NCBI RefSeq assembly: GCF_015477355.1
Contig: NZ_JADLRJ010000002.1
Span: forward strand, 248,001 to 312,000
DNA from: Nocardia blacklockiae
GTDB lineage: Bacteria; Actinomycetota; Actinomycetes; Mycobacteriales; Mycobacteriaceae
Length of the DNA stretch: 64,000 nucleotides
Direction of reading: 5' to 3'
The notes under the pieces: model-generated
Database searches by the model: none
What the model was told of the DNA's origin: nothing
What the model saw: the letters and a program-made list of their open reading frames with translations, nothing else
Program-made: the position numbers and the translations under genes
Shown here: one piece after another, positions 32,994 through 40,964 of the stretch
Numbering within the stretch: the stretch's first letter is position 1
Layout of the letters: every line of letters starts with the position of its first letter

Positions 32994-33428
32994 CTACACC
33001 AGGATGGAGATGAACAGTTCCACCTCGGCCGGACCGCGCCAGATCTCGATCTCCTCGCGATAGGCCCGGGTGATCTCGGCGGAGGCGGTCGCGTCGTCGA
33101 CCTGCGCCCACACGTCCTCGACGGGGTCGTGGTAGTCCCCGTTGGGCTCGAACCGGGCGTAGACGCCCTTGGGCACCCGCAGCAGCACGTCGCCGACCGG
33201 TACCGCGTCGACGGCCGGATAGTCGTAGCTGACCAGCACGTTGTAGTTGCCGGCCGGGTCGGGCGCGTACACCGTGTACAGCGGGTGGTCGGCGCCTTCC
33301 CGGTCCCGCAGCCGGTCGCGCAGGAATTCGATCAGCTCGCTGTTGCTGACCTTGAAACTCGGGCGCACCTGCGGCACCACCAGACCGCCGTAGACCGCCG
33401 CGTCGCGCACCACGATCGAATAGCTCAT
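32994..33428 (-). CDS. GyrI-like small-molecule-binding domain protein (second of tandem pair)
   Basis: A 144-aa stand-alone protein resembling the effector-binding (GyrI-like/AraC_E_bind) fold: SYSIVVRDAAVYGGLVV, the hinge helix, NYNVLVSYDYP and the C-terminal G.YARFEPNG...EDVWAQV...REEIEIWRG.AEVELFISI. The penultimate acidic-Trp region is where ligands bind in the family. Its start overlaps the stop of the upstream gene (ATGA). Members bind hydrophobic drugs or inhibit gyrase toxins, but no target is evident here. Confidence 0.65.
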   Translation of the reverse strand: MSYSIVVRDAAVYGGLVVPQVRPSFKVSNSELIEFLRDRLRDREGADHPLYTVYAPDPAGNYNVLVSYDYPAVDAVPVGDVLLRVPKGVYARFEPNGDYHDPVEDVWAQVDDATASAEITRAYREEIEIWRGPAEVELFISILV

Positions 33429-33871
33429 GACTGGGCCTCGACCGCCAGATACAGATCGATCTTGTAGGCGTGCGGATAGCACTCGAAGTCCCCCGTATAG
33501 GTCCGTTTGATCTGCTTGTGTTCCTCGGCGTACGCGATCTGGGTCCACAGATCGGTCATGATCTGCGGGAAATTGCCGACCGAGGAGAACCGCGCGTAGG
33601 TCCCCCGGGGTAGCCGCGCGACGATGTGGCCGCGCGTGACCTCGTCGAACGACCTGCACTCGTACCCGACGATCTGGGTGTTGAAGGTGTTCAACTCGGC
33701 CGAGTAGTCGGTGTAGGCCGACGCCAGCGGCCCGCCCAGCTCCTGGTGCAGGACCGCGGCCCAGGCCGCCTCCAGGTCGCGGTCACGCAGTTCCCCGAGC
33801 GCGCGTTTGGGACTCCGCACCGGAAGTCCGGCGACCCAGGTCTCGTCCCGCTCGACGATCTCAAACTGCAT
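33425..33871 (-). CDS. GyrI-like small-molecule-binding domain protein (first of tandem pair)
   Basis: A 148-aa paralogue of the next gene: FEIVERDETWVAGLPVRSPKRALGELRD at the N-terminus, then NTFNTQIVGYECRS and GTYARFSSVGNFPQIMTDLWTQIAYAEE..RTYTGDFECYPHAYKIDLYLAV. The two proteins align along their whole length in pattern, so they probably pair as a heterodimer or arose by tandem duplication. ATG 33871 is preceded by GAGAG. The gene is translationally coupled to its partner by ATGA. Confidence 0.65.
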   Translation of the reverse strand: MQFEIVERDETWVAGLPVRSPKRALGELRDRDLEAAWAAVLHQELGGPLASAYTDYSAELNTFNTQIVGYECRSFDEVTRGHIVARLPRGTYARFSSVGNFPQIMTDLWTQIAYAEEHKQIKRTYTGDFECYPHAYKIDLYLAVEAQS

Positions 33872-34067
33872 GGAAGAAAACTCTCTCGAGGTGATCGAGT
33901 GGGCAGCGTGCAACCGGTGGCTGCGACGCGTGCCGTCCGGCCAGGTAGGTCATGCTATCAACCCGTTCCGTGCGAGATCGGCGACACGACTCCCCGGCCT
34001 GGCATGAGCTCTCACCAGGCGTGTCGCGGGATCGGCCCCCGGCGGGCGGCCGGCCGGACGGACGTGA

Positions 34068-34781
34068 TTGAGTGCGGACGTGTACCGCACCCTGGGCGAG
34101 ATGGACACGGCGCTGAGCGACTGCCGCGCGTGTCCGCGCCTGGTCGCCTGGCGGGAGGAGGTCGCGCGGGAGAAGCGGGCGGCCTTCCGCGACGAGACCT
34201 ATTGGGGCCGACCGGTCCCCGGCTTCGGCCCGGCCGACGCCCGGCTGCTGATGGTCGGGCTGGCGCCCGCCGCACACGGCGGCAACCGCACCGGCCGCAT
34301 GTTCACCGGCGACCGCAGCGGCGACGTGCTCTATGCCGCGATGCACGCCGTGGGACTGGCCAGTCAGCCGACCGCCACCCACCTCGACGACGGCCTGCGA
34401 CTGCTCGACACGCGCGTCACCGCCCCCGTGCACTGCGCGCCGCCGGCCAACAAACCCACGCCCGAGGAACGCGACACCTGCCGGAACTGGCTGGTCACCG
34501 AGCTCGAACTGCTCGCACCCACGCTGCGGACGATCGTGTCGCTCGGGGCGTGGGGCTGGCAGGCACTGCTGCCCGCGCTGGCACAGGCGGGCTGGGAGGC
34601 GGGCCGCCCGCGGTTCGGGCACGGCGTGCGGTACCGGATCGCACCCGCCCGCACCGACCGTGCCCCGCTCGAGCTGTTCGGTTGCTATCACGTCAGCCAG
34701 CGCAACACCTTCACCGGCAGGCTGACCCCCGCGATGCTGGAAACCGTTCTCGCGCAGGCGAAATCGTCGGCCGAGAGGTAG
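34068..34781 (+). CDS. Uracil-DNA glycosylase, family 5 (UdgB-like)
   Basis: A 237-aa Fe-S uracil-DNA glycosylase. CRACPRL near the N-terminus supplies two cluster cysteines, motif A reads GLAPAAHGGNRTGRMFTGD (Ala in place of the Asp/Asn used by other families, as in family 5), the interior cysteines lie in HCAPPANKPT and the insertion motif reads HVSQRNTFTGRLT. It removes uracil and other damaged bases from DNA, important in a GC-rich genome. TTG 34068 gives SADVYRTLGEM; GTG 34080 is an alternative. Confidence 0.9.
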   Translation: MSADVYRTLGEMDTALSDCRACPRLVAWREEVAREKRAAFRDETYWGRPVPGFGPADARLLMVGLAPAAHGGNRTGRMFTGDRSGDVLYAAMHAVGLASQPTATHLDDGLRLLDTRVTAPVHCAPPANKPTPEERDTCRNWLVTELELLAPTLRTIVSLGAWGWQALLPALAQAGWEAGRPRFGHGVRYRIAPARTDRAPLELFGCYHVSQRNTFTGRLTPAMLETVLAQAKSSAER

Positions 34782-34847
34782 TGGGGGTTCGGGGCCCGGT
34801 GAGCTACGCAGTCCGCGCCTGTCCGCACCAGGGGCGGGCATCGCTGG

Positions 34848-37328
34848 TCAGTTGTTCCGTGCGTTCCCCGTGAACCCGTTGCGCTCGGCCACGCCCACGG
34901 CGGATCGTGTCGGTGAGCCATGGCCCAGCTCCAGGTCGACTGAATCGACGTCGCCGCCGCGCACGCTCACCCGGGTGGTGGCGGGCGCGTAGCCGCTGGC
35001 GATCACGGTGTAGCTGCCCTCGTCGAGGTTGCCGAAGCTGTAGCTGCCGTCCGGTCCGGTCGTCACGGTGTCGACCACGTTGCCCCGCGCGTCCGCCAGA
35101 GTCACCTGGGCGTCCTGCACCGGGCGGCCGTCGTCGACGTGCACCACGCCGTGCAGCCGGACACCCGGCCGCAGCAGCACTTCGAGGGGCGTGATGCCAG
35201 CGCCCGACACTCGCACCGGGAGGGCCGTCGGGTGGAAGCCCAGTGCGCTCACCGCGACGGTGAACTCGCCCTCGGGCAGTTCGGTCAGTCCGAACCGGCC
35301 GTCGAGATCGGTTACGGCGGAAGCCAATACCTCGCCGCGCAGATCGAGCGCCGAGACGTGGGCCTCGGGCACCGGGGTGCCGTCACCGGCCCGCGCCACC
35401 GTGCCCGCCAGTCCGGCCATCGCCGCCAGCGTCACGTCGCAGGACACCGGTCGGTCGCCGAGCGCCACGGTCGAGGCGTCGGGCCGGCGGCCCTCGGCGG
35501 AGGCGATGAGCACGTACGACCCGGCGGTCGGGGCGGCCAGCTCGTAGTAGCCGTCGGCGCGAGTCTGGGCGCGGCCCAACTGCTGACCGGCGGCCGAGAT
35601 CAGGGTCAGCGTCGCGCCGGGCACCGCCGCGCCGCGTGCGTCGCGCACCGTGCCGAACAGCACCGGGCCGTTCGCGACCGGCCGCTCCGCGACGCCGTCG
35701 CGCGCGACCGCCCCGTTGCGCTGCCCGGCCGCGACCGACTGTGCGTTGCCATCCACGGGCGCCACCGACTGTGCGTTGCCATCCACGGACGCGACCGACT
35801 GTGCGTTGCTATACACGGGCGCGACCGACTGTGCACCGCCGTCCGCGACGGGCTCGCCGCGCACGCCGACCGCCACCGGCTCGCGGTCGTCGAGCGCGTG
35901 CCGCGGGCCCGGCGCGGCCGGAGCCGGGGCGACGGCACGCTGCCGCGCGGGGATGAACAGTGCGACCACGGCACCGAAAGCCGCTACGCCGCAACCGATC
36001 AGGAGACCGACGCGGAAACCGTTCTCGGTCGGGATGGAATGCCCCGCCAGGGTGACGCTCAGCTGCGCCAGCACCGCGCCGACCACCGCGGCCGCGGTGG
36101 ACGTGCCGATCGAGCGCATCAGGGTGTTGAAACTATTGGCCGCGGCGGTCTCCGACTGCGGCACGGCGCCCATCACCAGCGCGGGCATGGCCCCGTAGGC
36201 GAATCCGACGCCGACGTTGATGATGAGGGTGACGATCAGCAGTCCCCAGGTGGTGCCCATCAGCCCCATCGACGAGCCGTATCCGGCGGCGATGATGACG
36301 CACCCGACGATCAGGGTGACCTTGGGCCCGCTCAGCGCAGACAGCTTGGCGCCGAACGGCGAGACCGCCATCATCATCAAGCCCGCGGGCGCCATCCACA
36401 GGCCCATCGCCATCATCGACTGGCCCAGGCCGTAACCGGTGGACTCCGGCAGCTGCAGCAGCTGCGGCACGATCAGCGACTGCGCGTACATGGCCATGCC
36501 GACCACGATCGAGGCGGCGTTGGTCAGCAGCACCTGCGGCCGCGCGGTGACGCGGAGGTCCACCAGCGGGTCGCGGGTGCGCAGTTCCCACCCGCCCCAC
36601 AGCAGCAGCACCACGACGGCGGCCACGAACAACCCGATGGTCAGGCCGCTCGTCCAGCCCCACGCCGCGCCCTTGGAGATCGCCAGCAGCAGGCAGATCA
36701 GCCCCGCGCCCAGACCGACGGCACCGAGCACGTCGAACCGGCCCTTCGCCCCGCTGGGCGGAGTGGCCGGGATGGCGACGAAGATCAGCAGACCGACCAG
36801 CGCGGCCAGCACGGCGACGCCCCAGAACAGCACCCGCCAGCTGCTGTATTCGATGACCGCGGCGGCCAGCGGCAACCCGAGCGCGCCACCGATTCCCAAC
36901 GACGAGCTGATCAGCGCGATGCCCGAACCGAGCCGCTCGGGCGGCAGCAGGTCGCGCAGCGCCGCGATGCCGACCGGGATCAGGCCGACGCACATCCCTT
37001 GCAGCACACGGCCGATGATCATCGGCCACAGCGACGACGCCAGCGCGCAGATCACCGACCCGACAACCAGCGGAACCACCGACGCCAGCAGCACCGTGCG
37101 CTTGCCCAGCAGGTCACCGAGCCGCCCGGCCACCGGGGTCGTCACCGCGCCGGCCAGCAGGCTCGCCGTCACCACCCACGTCGCGTTCGAAGCGCTGGTG
37201 TGCAGCAGCTGCGGCAGTTGTCCGAGCAGCGGCACCACCAGCGTCTGCGTCAACGACGCGACGATGCCGGCGAAGGCCAGCACACCCAGGAGCCCTCCCG
37301 GATGCCCAGTGGAATCTGTCTTCTGCAC
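34848..37328 (-). CDS. MFS (DHA2-like) drug transporter fused to three beta-sandwich domains
   Basis: An 826-aa protein. Residues about 1-470 form a 14-segment DHA2-type proton antiporter, with GRLGDLLGKR (loop 2-3 motif A) and GRVLQGMCVGLIPVG. About 470-560 is a low-complexity linker with four copies of an NAQSVAxVDG repeat encoded by a 30-bp minisatellite. About 560-800 holds three tandem carboxypeptidase-regulatory/Cna-B-like domains (GTVRDARGAAVPGATLTLIS, GTVARAGDGTPVPEAHVSAL, GVVHVDDGRPVQDAQVTLAD). Such sandwiches are usually extracellular, yet DHA2 C-termini normally face the cytoplasm. GTG 37328 has GGGAGAG six bases upstream. Two palindromes lie at 37363-37396. Confidence 0.88.
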   Translation of the reverse strand: MQKTDSTGHPGGLLGVLAFAGIVASLTQTLVVPLLGQLPQLLHTSASNATWVVTASLLAGAVTTPVAGRLGDLLGKRTVLLASVVPLVVGSVICALASSLWPMIIGRVLQGMCVGLIPVGIAALRDLLPPERLGSGIALISSSLGIGGALGLPLAAAVIEYSSWRVLFWGVAVLAALVGLLIFVAIPATPPSGAKGRFDVLGAVGLGAGLICLLLAISKGAAWGWTSGLTIGLFVAAVVVLLLWGGWELRTRDPLVDLRVTARPQVLLTNAASIVVGMAMYAQSLIVPQLLQLPESTGYGLGQSMMAMGLWMAPAGLMMMAVSPFGAKLSALSGPKVTLIVGCVIIAAGYGSSMGLMGTTWGLLIVTLIINVGVGFAYGAMPALVMGAVPQSETAAANSFNTLMRSIGTSTAAAVVGAVLAQLSVTLAGHSIPTENGFRVGLLIGCGVAAFGAVVALFIPARQRAVAPAPAAPGPRHALDDREPVAVGVRGEPVADGGAQSVAPVYSNAQSVASVDGNAQSVAPVDGNAQSVAAGQRNGAVARDGVAERPVANGPVLFGTVRDARGAAVPGATLTLISAAGQQLGRAQTRADGYYELAAPTAGSYVLIASAEGRRPDASTVALGDRPVSCDVTLAAMAGLAGTVARAGDGTPVPEAHVSALDLRGEVLASAVTDLDGRFGLTELPEGEFTVAVSALGFHPTALPVRVSGAGITPLEVLLRPGVRLHGVVHVDDGRPVQDAQVTLADARGNVVDTVTTGPDGSYSFGNLDEGSYTVIASGYAPATTRVSVRGGDVDSVDLELGHGSPTRSAVGVAERNGFTGNARNN
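35731..35834. repeat. 30-bp coding minisatellite
   Basis: Exact-length 30-bp units start at 35731, 35761 and 35791, with a partial fourth at 35821. All begin G(C/C)GACCGACTGTGC or one base off it and differ by at most four positions. The period is a multiple of three, so copy-number change would leave the MFS fusion in frame. On the coding strand each unit encodes NAQSVAxVDG or a variant. Confidence 0.92.
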
Positions 37329-37362
37329 GCCGGCTCTCCCTCGAACGCCATACGACTGTCAA

Positions 37363-37396
37363 TGTGCATCATGCACACTACATGTATGATGCATAC
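37363..37396. promoter_or_regulatory. Paired palindromic operators upstream of MFS gene
   Basis: TGTGCATCATGCACA (37363-37377) is a perfect palindrome around one base. GTATGATGCATAC (37384-37396) is a second symmetric site with five-base arms and the same ATGATGCA core on one strand. Their centres are 20 bp apart, two helical turns. They sit 35-68 bp before the transporter start, as expected for a TetR- or MarR-type repressor. No regulator gene is adjacent. The rest of 37397-37742 holds no gene I can support. Confidence 0.6.
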
Positions 37397-37705
37397 TAAC
37401 GGTGATCGGACCGGGCTTAAGTGATGCAGCTCTCATCCGAGGTTCGCGCCAACGGCTCGGATGCGGCTTTTCGTCGCCGGTTGCACGCTTCGACCGGCGC
37501 GACGCTTTACTCCCGCGTTGCCGCGGTCAAGTACTGCGCTGCGGTCTCGCCCTTCGTATTGCGGTCTCGCACTTCCCTTGTCGTAGCCTCAGCCCGCAGC
37601 GCGAAGGAAGGTCCCGTATACACGTCGATCAACCCCGCCACCACCCCCTTCCCGCTTCCCGCACCCCTCCTGACCAGCCGATTCGGCCCCACCCACCCCA
37701 ACCTG

Positions 37706-39565
37706 CTAAAGTTCTGCAGCGTGGTTCGGCAACGACCCACACGGGGCTATGGCGCAGTTGGTAGCGCGTCTCGTTCGCATCGAGAAGGTCAGGGGTTCGA
37801 TTCCCCTTAGCTCCACCACAGAGGCCGTACTCGAACCGGAAACCGAAAAAATGCCGGTGAGAGTGGGAGCTTCGTTGGAAGAAGTAGAGTTCGATTGATC
37901 AAGGGTTCCCGCAGCGCGGGAGCCCTTTTTCGTTGCCCGGCTTGTCGCCGTTGCGTGGAGCTTGGCTGCCCGATGGAAGTCGTTGAACGGCTGGTTGAGC
38001 TCGTCAGCCCGAACACCAGTCTCATCAAGGTAGAAGGCTTCGTAGAAGGTCTGGTTCATGAAGCGGCGGGTGTCGTCGGGAGAGCGCTCGTAGAGCCCGT
38101 GGGGGTCAGTGACGAGTTCGAGCGCCGTCTTGACGATTTCGACGCCGGTTGCGAGTTCGGCCGTGGTGCCGAGAAGACCGGATTGGACGCTATGGCGTTC
38201 CATCTCGATCTTGCGGAGGCGTGCCTTGATCTTGGCCTGCGGAAGTTCGCCGTCGGCAGCGAGGTCGAGCAGGCGCTCTTCCTTGACGTCCAGTTCTTTG
38301 AGTCGTTTGTTCAGTCCGGCGTTCATGGCACGGACACTGCCTTGGCGGTCGGCCACGGCCTCATCGAGCATGCGGGTGACGTCAGCGATGAACTCTTGTG
38401 GCAGGGTGAGGGTTTGGTAGTGGTTGACGATGGCGGCCTCGACCTCTTCAGCGGGCAGGTACGGCAAGTCGCATACGCCGTCTTGGCGGCCCCGGCACAG
38501 GAAGTAGTTGTAGACGCCGCCACCCCGCCCCCTGGCCTCGGTGTAGATGAGGCGGCTAGTGCGCTCGTTGCGCTCACAACGGTCGCAGAATAAACAGCCC
38601 TTGAGGTAGTGCTGCAGCACGCGGTCTCGTTGGCCGTTGGCGCTGCGCGTGTTCATGACGTCCTGGACGCGCTCGAACAGCTCCGGTTCGATGAGAGGCT
38701 CGTGGCGACCTTGATAGATTTCGCCCTTGTACGTGACGAACCCGATGTAGTACGGGTCTCGGAGCATCCGGTGCAGCCACTTGAATGTCACGGGGCGTTC
38801 CGGCCAACGGCTGTTGGCTCTGGCGGTCAAGCCGAGGTCGGCCAAAGTGGCCTCCAGGCGCTCCAAGGTGTAGTCGCCGGTGGCGTACAGCTCGAAAGCT
38901 TTTTTGACGAGCGGCGCCCGCTTCTCGTCAATACCAACGGTATTGATCTGCTTGCCTTCGTTCTCGACACGCACGTTGACATATCCGAGTCGAGCCTGCC
39001 CGAGCGTGCCGCCATTGATGGCTTTGTGCCGCATCTTCGTGGAAATGTCGAGGCCCTGCAAGGTATTTTGCAAGCCATTCATGATGTCAAGCATGCCTTC
39101 CATCGCCACGGCGTGCGGGCCTTCGCCGAAGTCTTCCTTTGCTGATACGAGCCGGACGCCGATCTTTTGCAGCTGCACTTGCAGGATGGCGGCATCGAAG
39201 TGGTTACGGAAGGCGCGCGAGCGCATGTAGACGATCAGGTATTCAATGTCTGGATGCTCTTGCAGATACTCCATAATCTCACGGATGATCGGACGCTGGT
39301 CGATCGTTTTACCGGAGTAGCCCGGCTCGATGAACTCTATTTCTACGTCAGAGTTAAGGGCTTCAGCCTTAGCATTGTTGTGGTCGCGCTGAGTGGCGAT
39401 AGACAGGCCGTCTTCGTCAATATCTGTAGCCGTATGCGTCTGACGCTCGGTAGACACCCGCAACAGTGAGATTGCTTTGTGTCGGAGGATTGGATCGAGA
39501 TCATCAGCGCGTTGCGGTGCAAGGCCACGCAGCAGATCGGCCGAGGTTCGTTTCTTCGTGCTCAT
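37706..39565 (-). CDS. Large serine integrase
   Basis: A 619-aa serine recombinase for site-specific integration. The resolvase domain carries the catalytic Ser38 in LLRVSTERQ and arginines in YMRSRAFRNHFD. The recombinase domain (ARLGYVNVRVENEGKQINTVGI...RMLRDPYYIGFVTYKG.IYQG.HEPLI) is followed by a zinc ribbon (CLFCDRCERN...YFLCRGRQDGVC) and a coiled coil. The last about 75 codons read through the host terminator and antisense across the tRNA (giving GIEPLTFSMRTRRATNCAIAP), so the pre-integration C-terminus was probably different. The ATG at 39565 overlaps the stop of the protease gene (ATGA). Confidence 0.93.
   Translation of the reverse strand: MSTKKRTSADLLRGLAPQRADDLDPILRHKAISLLRVSTERQTHTATDIDEDGLSIATQRDHNNAKAEALNSDVEIEFIEPGYSGKTIDQRPIIREIMEYLQEHPDIEYLIVYMRSRAFRNHFDAAILQVQLQKIGVRLVSAKEDFGEGPHAVAMEGMLDIMNGLQNTLQGLDISTKMRHKAINGGTLGQARLGYVNVRVENEGKQINTVGIDEKRAPLVKKAFELYATGDYTLERLEATLADLGLTARANSRWPERPVTFKWLHRMLRDPYYIGFVTYKGEIYQGRHEPLIEPELFERVQDVMNTRSANGQRDRVLQHYLKGCLFCDRCERNERTSRLIYTEARGRGGGVYNYFLCRGRQDGVCDLPYLPAEEVEAAIVNHYQTLTLPQEFIADVTRMLDEAVADRQGSVRAMNAGLNKRLKELDVKEERLLDLAADGELPQAKIKARLRKIEMERHSVQSGLLGTTAELATGVEIVKTALELVTDPHGLYERSPDDTRRFMNQTFYEAFYLDETGVRADELNQPFNDFHRAAKLHATATSRATKKGSRAAGTLDQSNSTSSNEAPTLTGIFSVSGSSTASVVELRGIEPLTFSMRTRRATNCAIAPCGSLPNHAAEL
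37743..37818 (+). tRNA. tRNA-Ala (anticodon CGC)
   Basis: A complete cloverleaf: acceptor GGGGCTA pairs with TAGCTCC and includes the G3:U70 pair that is the alanine identity element. The anticodon arm TCTCG-TTCGCAT-CGAGA gives anticodon CGC, the T arm is AGGGG-TTCGATT-CCCCT, and the discriminator A is followed by an encoded CCA (37816-37818). A terminator follows at 37901-37930. The serine integrase frame runs antisense through the whole gene. Confidence 0.97.
37901..37930 (+). terminator. Intrinsic terminator downstream of tRNA-Ala
   Basis: AAGGGTTCCCGC and GCGGGAGCCCTT form a 12-bp stem with one G-T pair around an AGC loop, followed by T5. It lies 83 nt after the tRNA on the same strand and so probably ends the tRNA transcript. 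It also lies inside the integrase reading frame on the opposite strand. Confidence 0.85.
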
Positions 39566-40203
39566 GCAGCTACCCCCATTTGCTTAAGTGTCGGCGGTTT
39601 ATATATATGTTCTCGGTAGTTAGTACGGCAGAAATAGGAACCGCTCGCGCCATTGTTTATCGGCAGATGCAGGATTCTCAATCGAACTTTCATAGCCGCA
39701 AGGGAAACCCGGCAAACGGCGGCCAACGCTTCAGGTGTTTGTAGCCCATCGCCCCACAGACGATAGATGGACACTTTGCTCATCAGCAGGCATCCGGCGA
39801 AGTGGTCGCATATCCGTTCGATTTCTCGTTGGCTGAGGTTTTTGTAGCTCGATTGGTACGGCCAATCGAGTATGTGTTTGAGTTCATGACAGATCGTAAA
39901 GCGTTGGCGTGCTTCGACTTCGGAGGCGTCAAGCCAGATCATCCAGCGGCCGTTATGGTAGCGGCTGGCACCCGAGTGGAGAGCGCTGCCGCGCTTCGAT
40001 CGGCTGCCAAAATCCGCGCGGACAATATCGAGCCGCGTCAAGTTGATTATGTCGCTTTCTTGAATGGGACGATTACCCCACGCCGCAGCGAGGCGGTTAG
40101 CTTGCTGCTCGGCGATAATGATTGCCTCGTCGTAGGTGATCTCGCGCCGTGGCAAAAGACGCCTGAGTGATGTGAGAGTTGGTAAAGCGTTAGAACGGTT
40201 CAT
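39562..40203 (-). CDS. ImmA/IrrE-family metalloprotease
   Basis: A 213-aa protease of the ImmA type, which in ICEBs1-like elements cleaves the ImmR repressor after DNA damage and so induces excision. The zinc motif HELKH is at about residues 106-110 (RFTICHELKHIL) and the third-ligand region DHFAGCLLM follows. A strong AAAGGAGGT precedes ATG 40203. It sits between the repressor gene and the integrase gene, and its stop overlaps the integrase start, so protease and integrase are made together. Confidence 0.9.
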   Translation of the reverse strand: MNRSNALPTLTSLRRLLPRREITYDEAIIIAEQQANRLAAAWGNRPIQESDIINLTRLDIVRADFGSRSKRGSALHSGASRYHNGRWMIWLDASEVEARQRFTICHELKHILDWPYQSSYKNLSQREIERICDHFAGCLLMSKVSIYRLWGDGLQTPEALAAVCRVSLAAMKVRLRILHLPINNGASGSYFCRTNYREHIYKPPTLKQMGVAA

Positions 40204-40292
40204 AAGTACCTCCTTTCCGGTGGCAGTAGTGAGAAGTGTGAGAATGTAAGAAAGAAGAGGTATAGGTGGGCTGAATAGCCTGCTACCGTACG

Positions 40293-40679
40293 CTATCGGG
40301 AGGTTCCGCTAGTTCTGATCCGTTCTTCTTCGGTGCGTTGCACAAACTCTTCGATCTTGGCAATGTCGCCGTCGGTCAGGTAGCGGTGTTTGGTGCGAAA
40401 GTACGTTGGTATGCTCGGGAGCGGCTGGCCCGTTGTTTCCCAGTGGGCTTCGTAGAAATCTTCGACATCAACGTCGAGTGCGTCCGCGAGCCTTTCCAGC
40501 GTAGCTGGCTTTACATGCGCGAGGATACCCGATTCTATCCGCCTGAGGTTGGAGCGGTCGATGCCGGAGCGTTCTTGCAAAGCGTAATGGGTCAGCCCAC
40601 GCTTTTCGCGCAACATCTTGAGCAATTCTCCAAGCGGGGTCGTCTCTGATCCCATCTTGTCGTTTGAATTATTGCTCAT
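40293..40679 (-). CDS. XRE/ImmR-type repressor
   Basis: A 128-aa protein with an N-terminal HTH_3 domain (LGELLKMLREKRGLTHYALQERSGIDRSNLRRIESGILAHVKPATLERLADALDVDVEDFYEA) and a C-terminal tail. Together with the adjacent ImmA-type protease it forms the repressor-antirepressor pair of many actinobacterial and Firmicute elements. ATG 40679 is ten bases after AAAGGAG; an ATG three codons earlier is too close to that site. It probably represses the transfer and integrase promoters. Confidence 0.88.
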   Translation of the reverse strand: MSNNSNDKMGSETTPLGELLKMLREKRGLTHYALQERSGIDRSNLRRIESGILAHVKPATLERLADALDVDVEDFYEAHWETTGQPLPSIPTYFRTKHRYLTDGDIAKIEEFVQRTEEERIRTSGTSR

Positions 40680-40774
40680 GCGCTTCATGCTCCTTTACTT
40701 CATTTTCTTACAATTCCCATTTCGAGGCAATAGCTACCCCGTGTAGAATTTACAGCGGATAGTCCGTCGTTGGC

Positions 40775-40786
40775 TTATTTGTTCAT
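40775..40786 (-). CDS. Possible three-codon leader minigene (MNK)
   Basis: ATG AAC AAA TAA on the minus strand is preceded by a perfect AAGGAGG four bases earlier. It lies 95 bp upstream of the repressor start in a 285-bp, AT-rich region. The ribosome site is stronger than those of most genes here. It could be a translated leader that affects repressor expression, or the remnant of a lost start. No longer frame follows. Confidence 0.4.
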   Translation of the reverse strand: MNK

Positions 40787-40889
40787 ATACCCTCCTTACA
40801 GTATTTTTCGTTGCGTCGACGGATAAATCGCGCTAATTCTGTGTTACGGTTTTTTGCCCGAAAGGTCAGTTCACCGTATTCATGGGTTA

Positions 40890-40946
40890 GAGGGGCCGGT
40901 CGGGTGCAGAGAGCGAAAATCGCTCGATCTGCACCCTCCCGGCTCC
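40890..40946. terminator. Long hairpin between repressor and transfer modules
   Basis: The arms 40890-40915 and 40921-40946 pair through GAGCG/CGCTC, then GGGTGCAGA/TCTGCACCC across a small bulge and CCGG/CCGG near the base, around an AAAAT loop, followed on the plus strand by TCCTTTG. It probably ends leftward transcription of the transfer operon after the ribbon-helix-helix gene, and may also insulate the repressor region. Confidence 0.6.
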
Positions 40947-40964
40947 TTTGCTGAGCGTGTGGGC

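Noticed and set aside
35731-35834. 30-bp repeats considered as a CRISPR array
   Set aside because: The units abut without spacers and are in frame within a coding sequence; no cas genes are near.
35139-37424. Rightward 761-codon open frame opposite the MFS fusion
   Set aside because: Antisense of a transporter with intact motifs; the shadow includes the minisatellite in another frame and has no recognisable protein.
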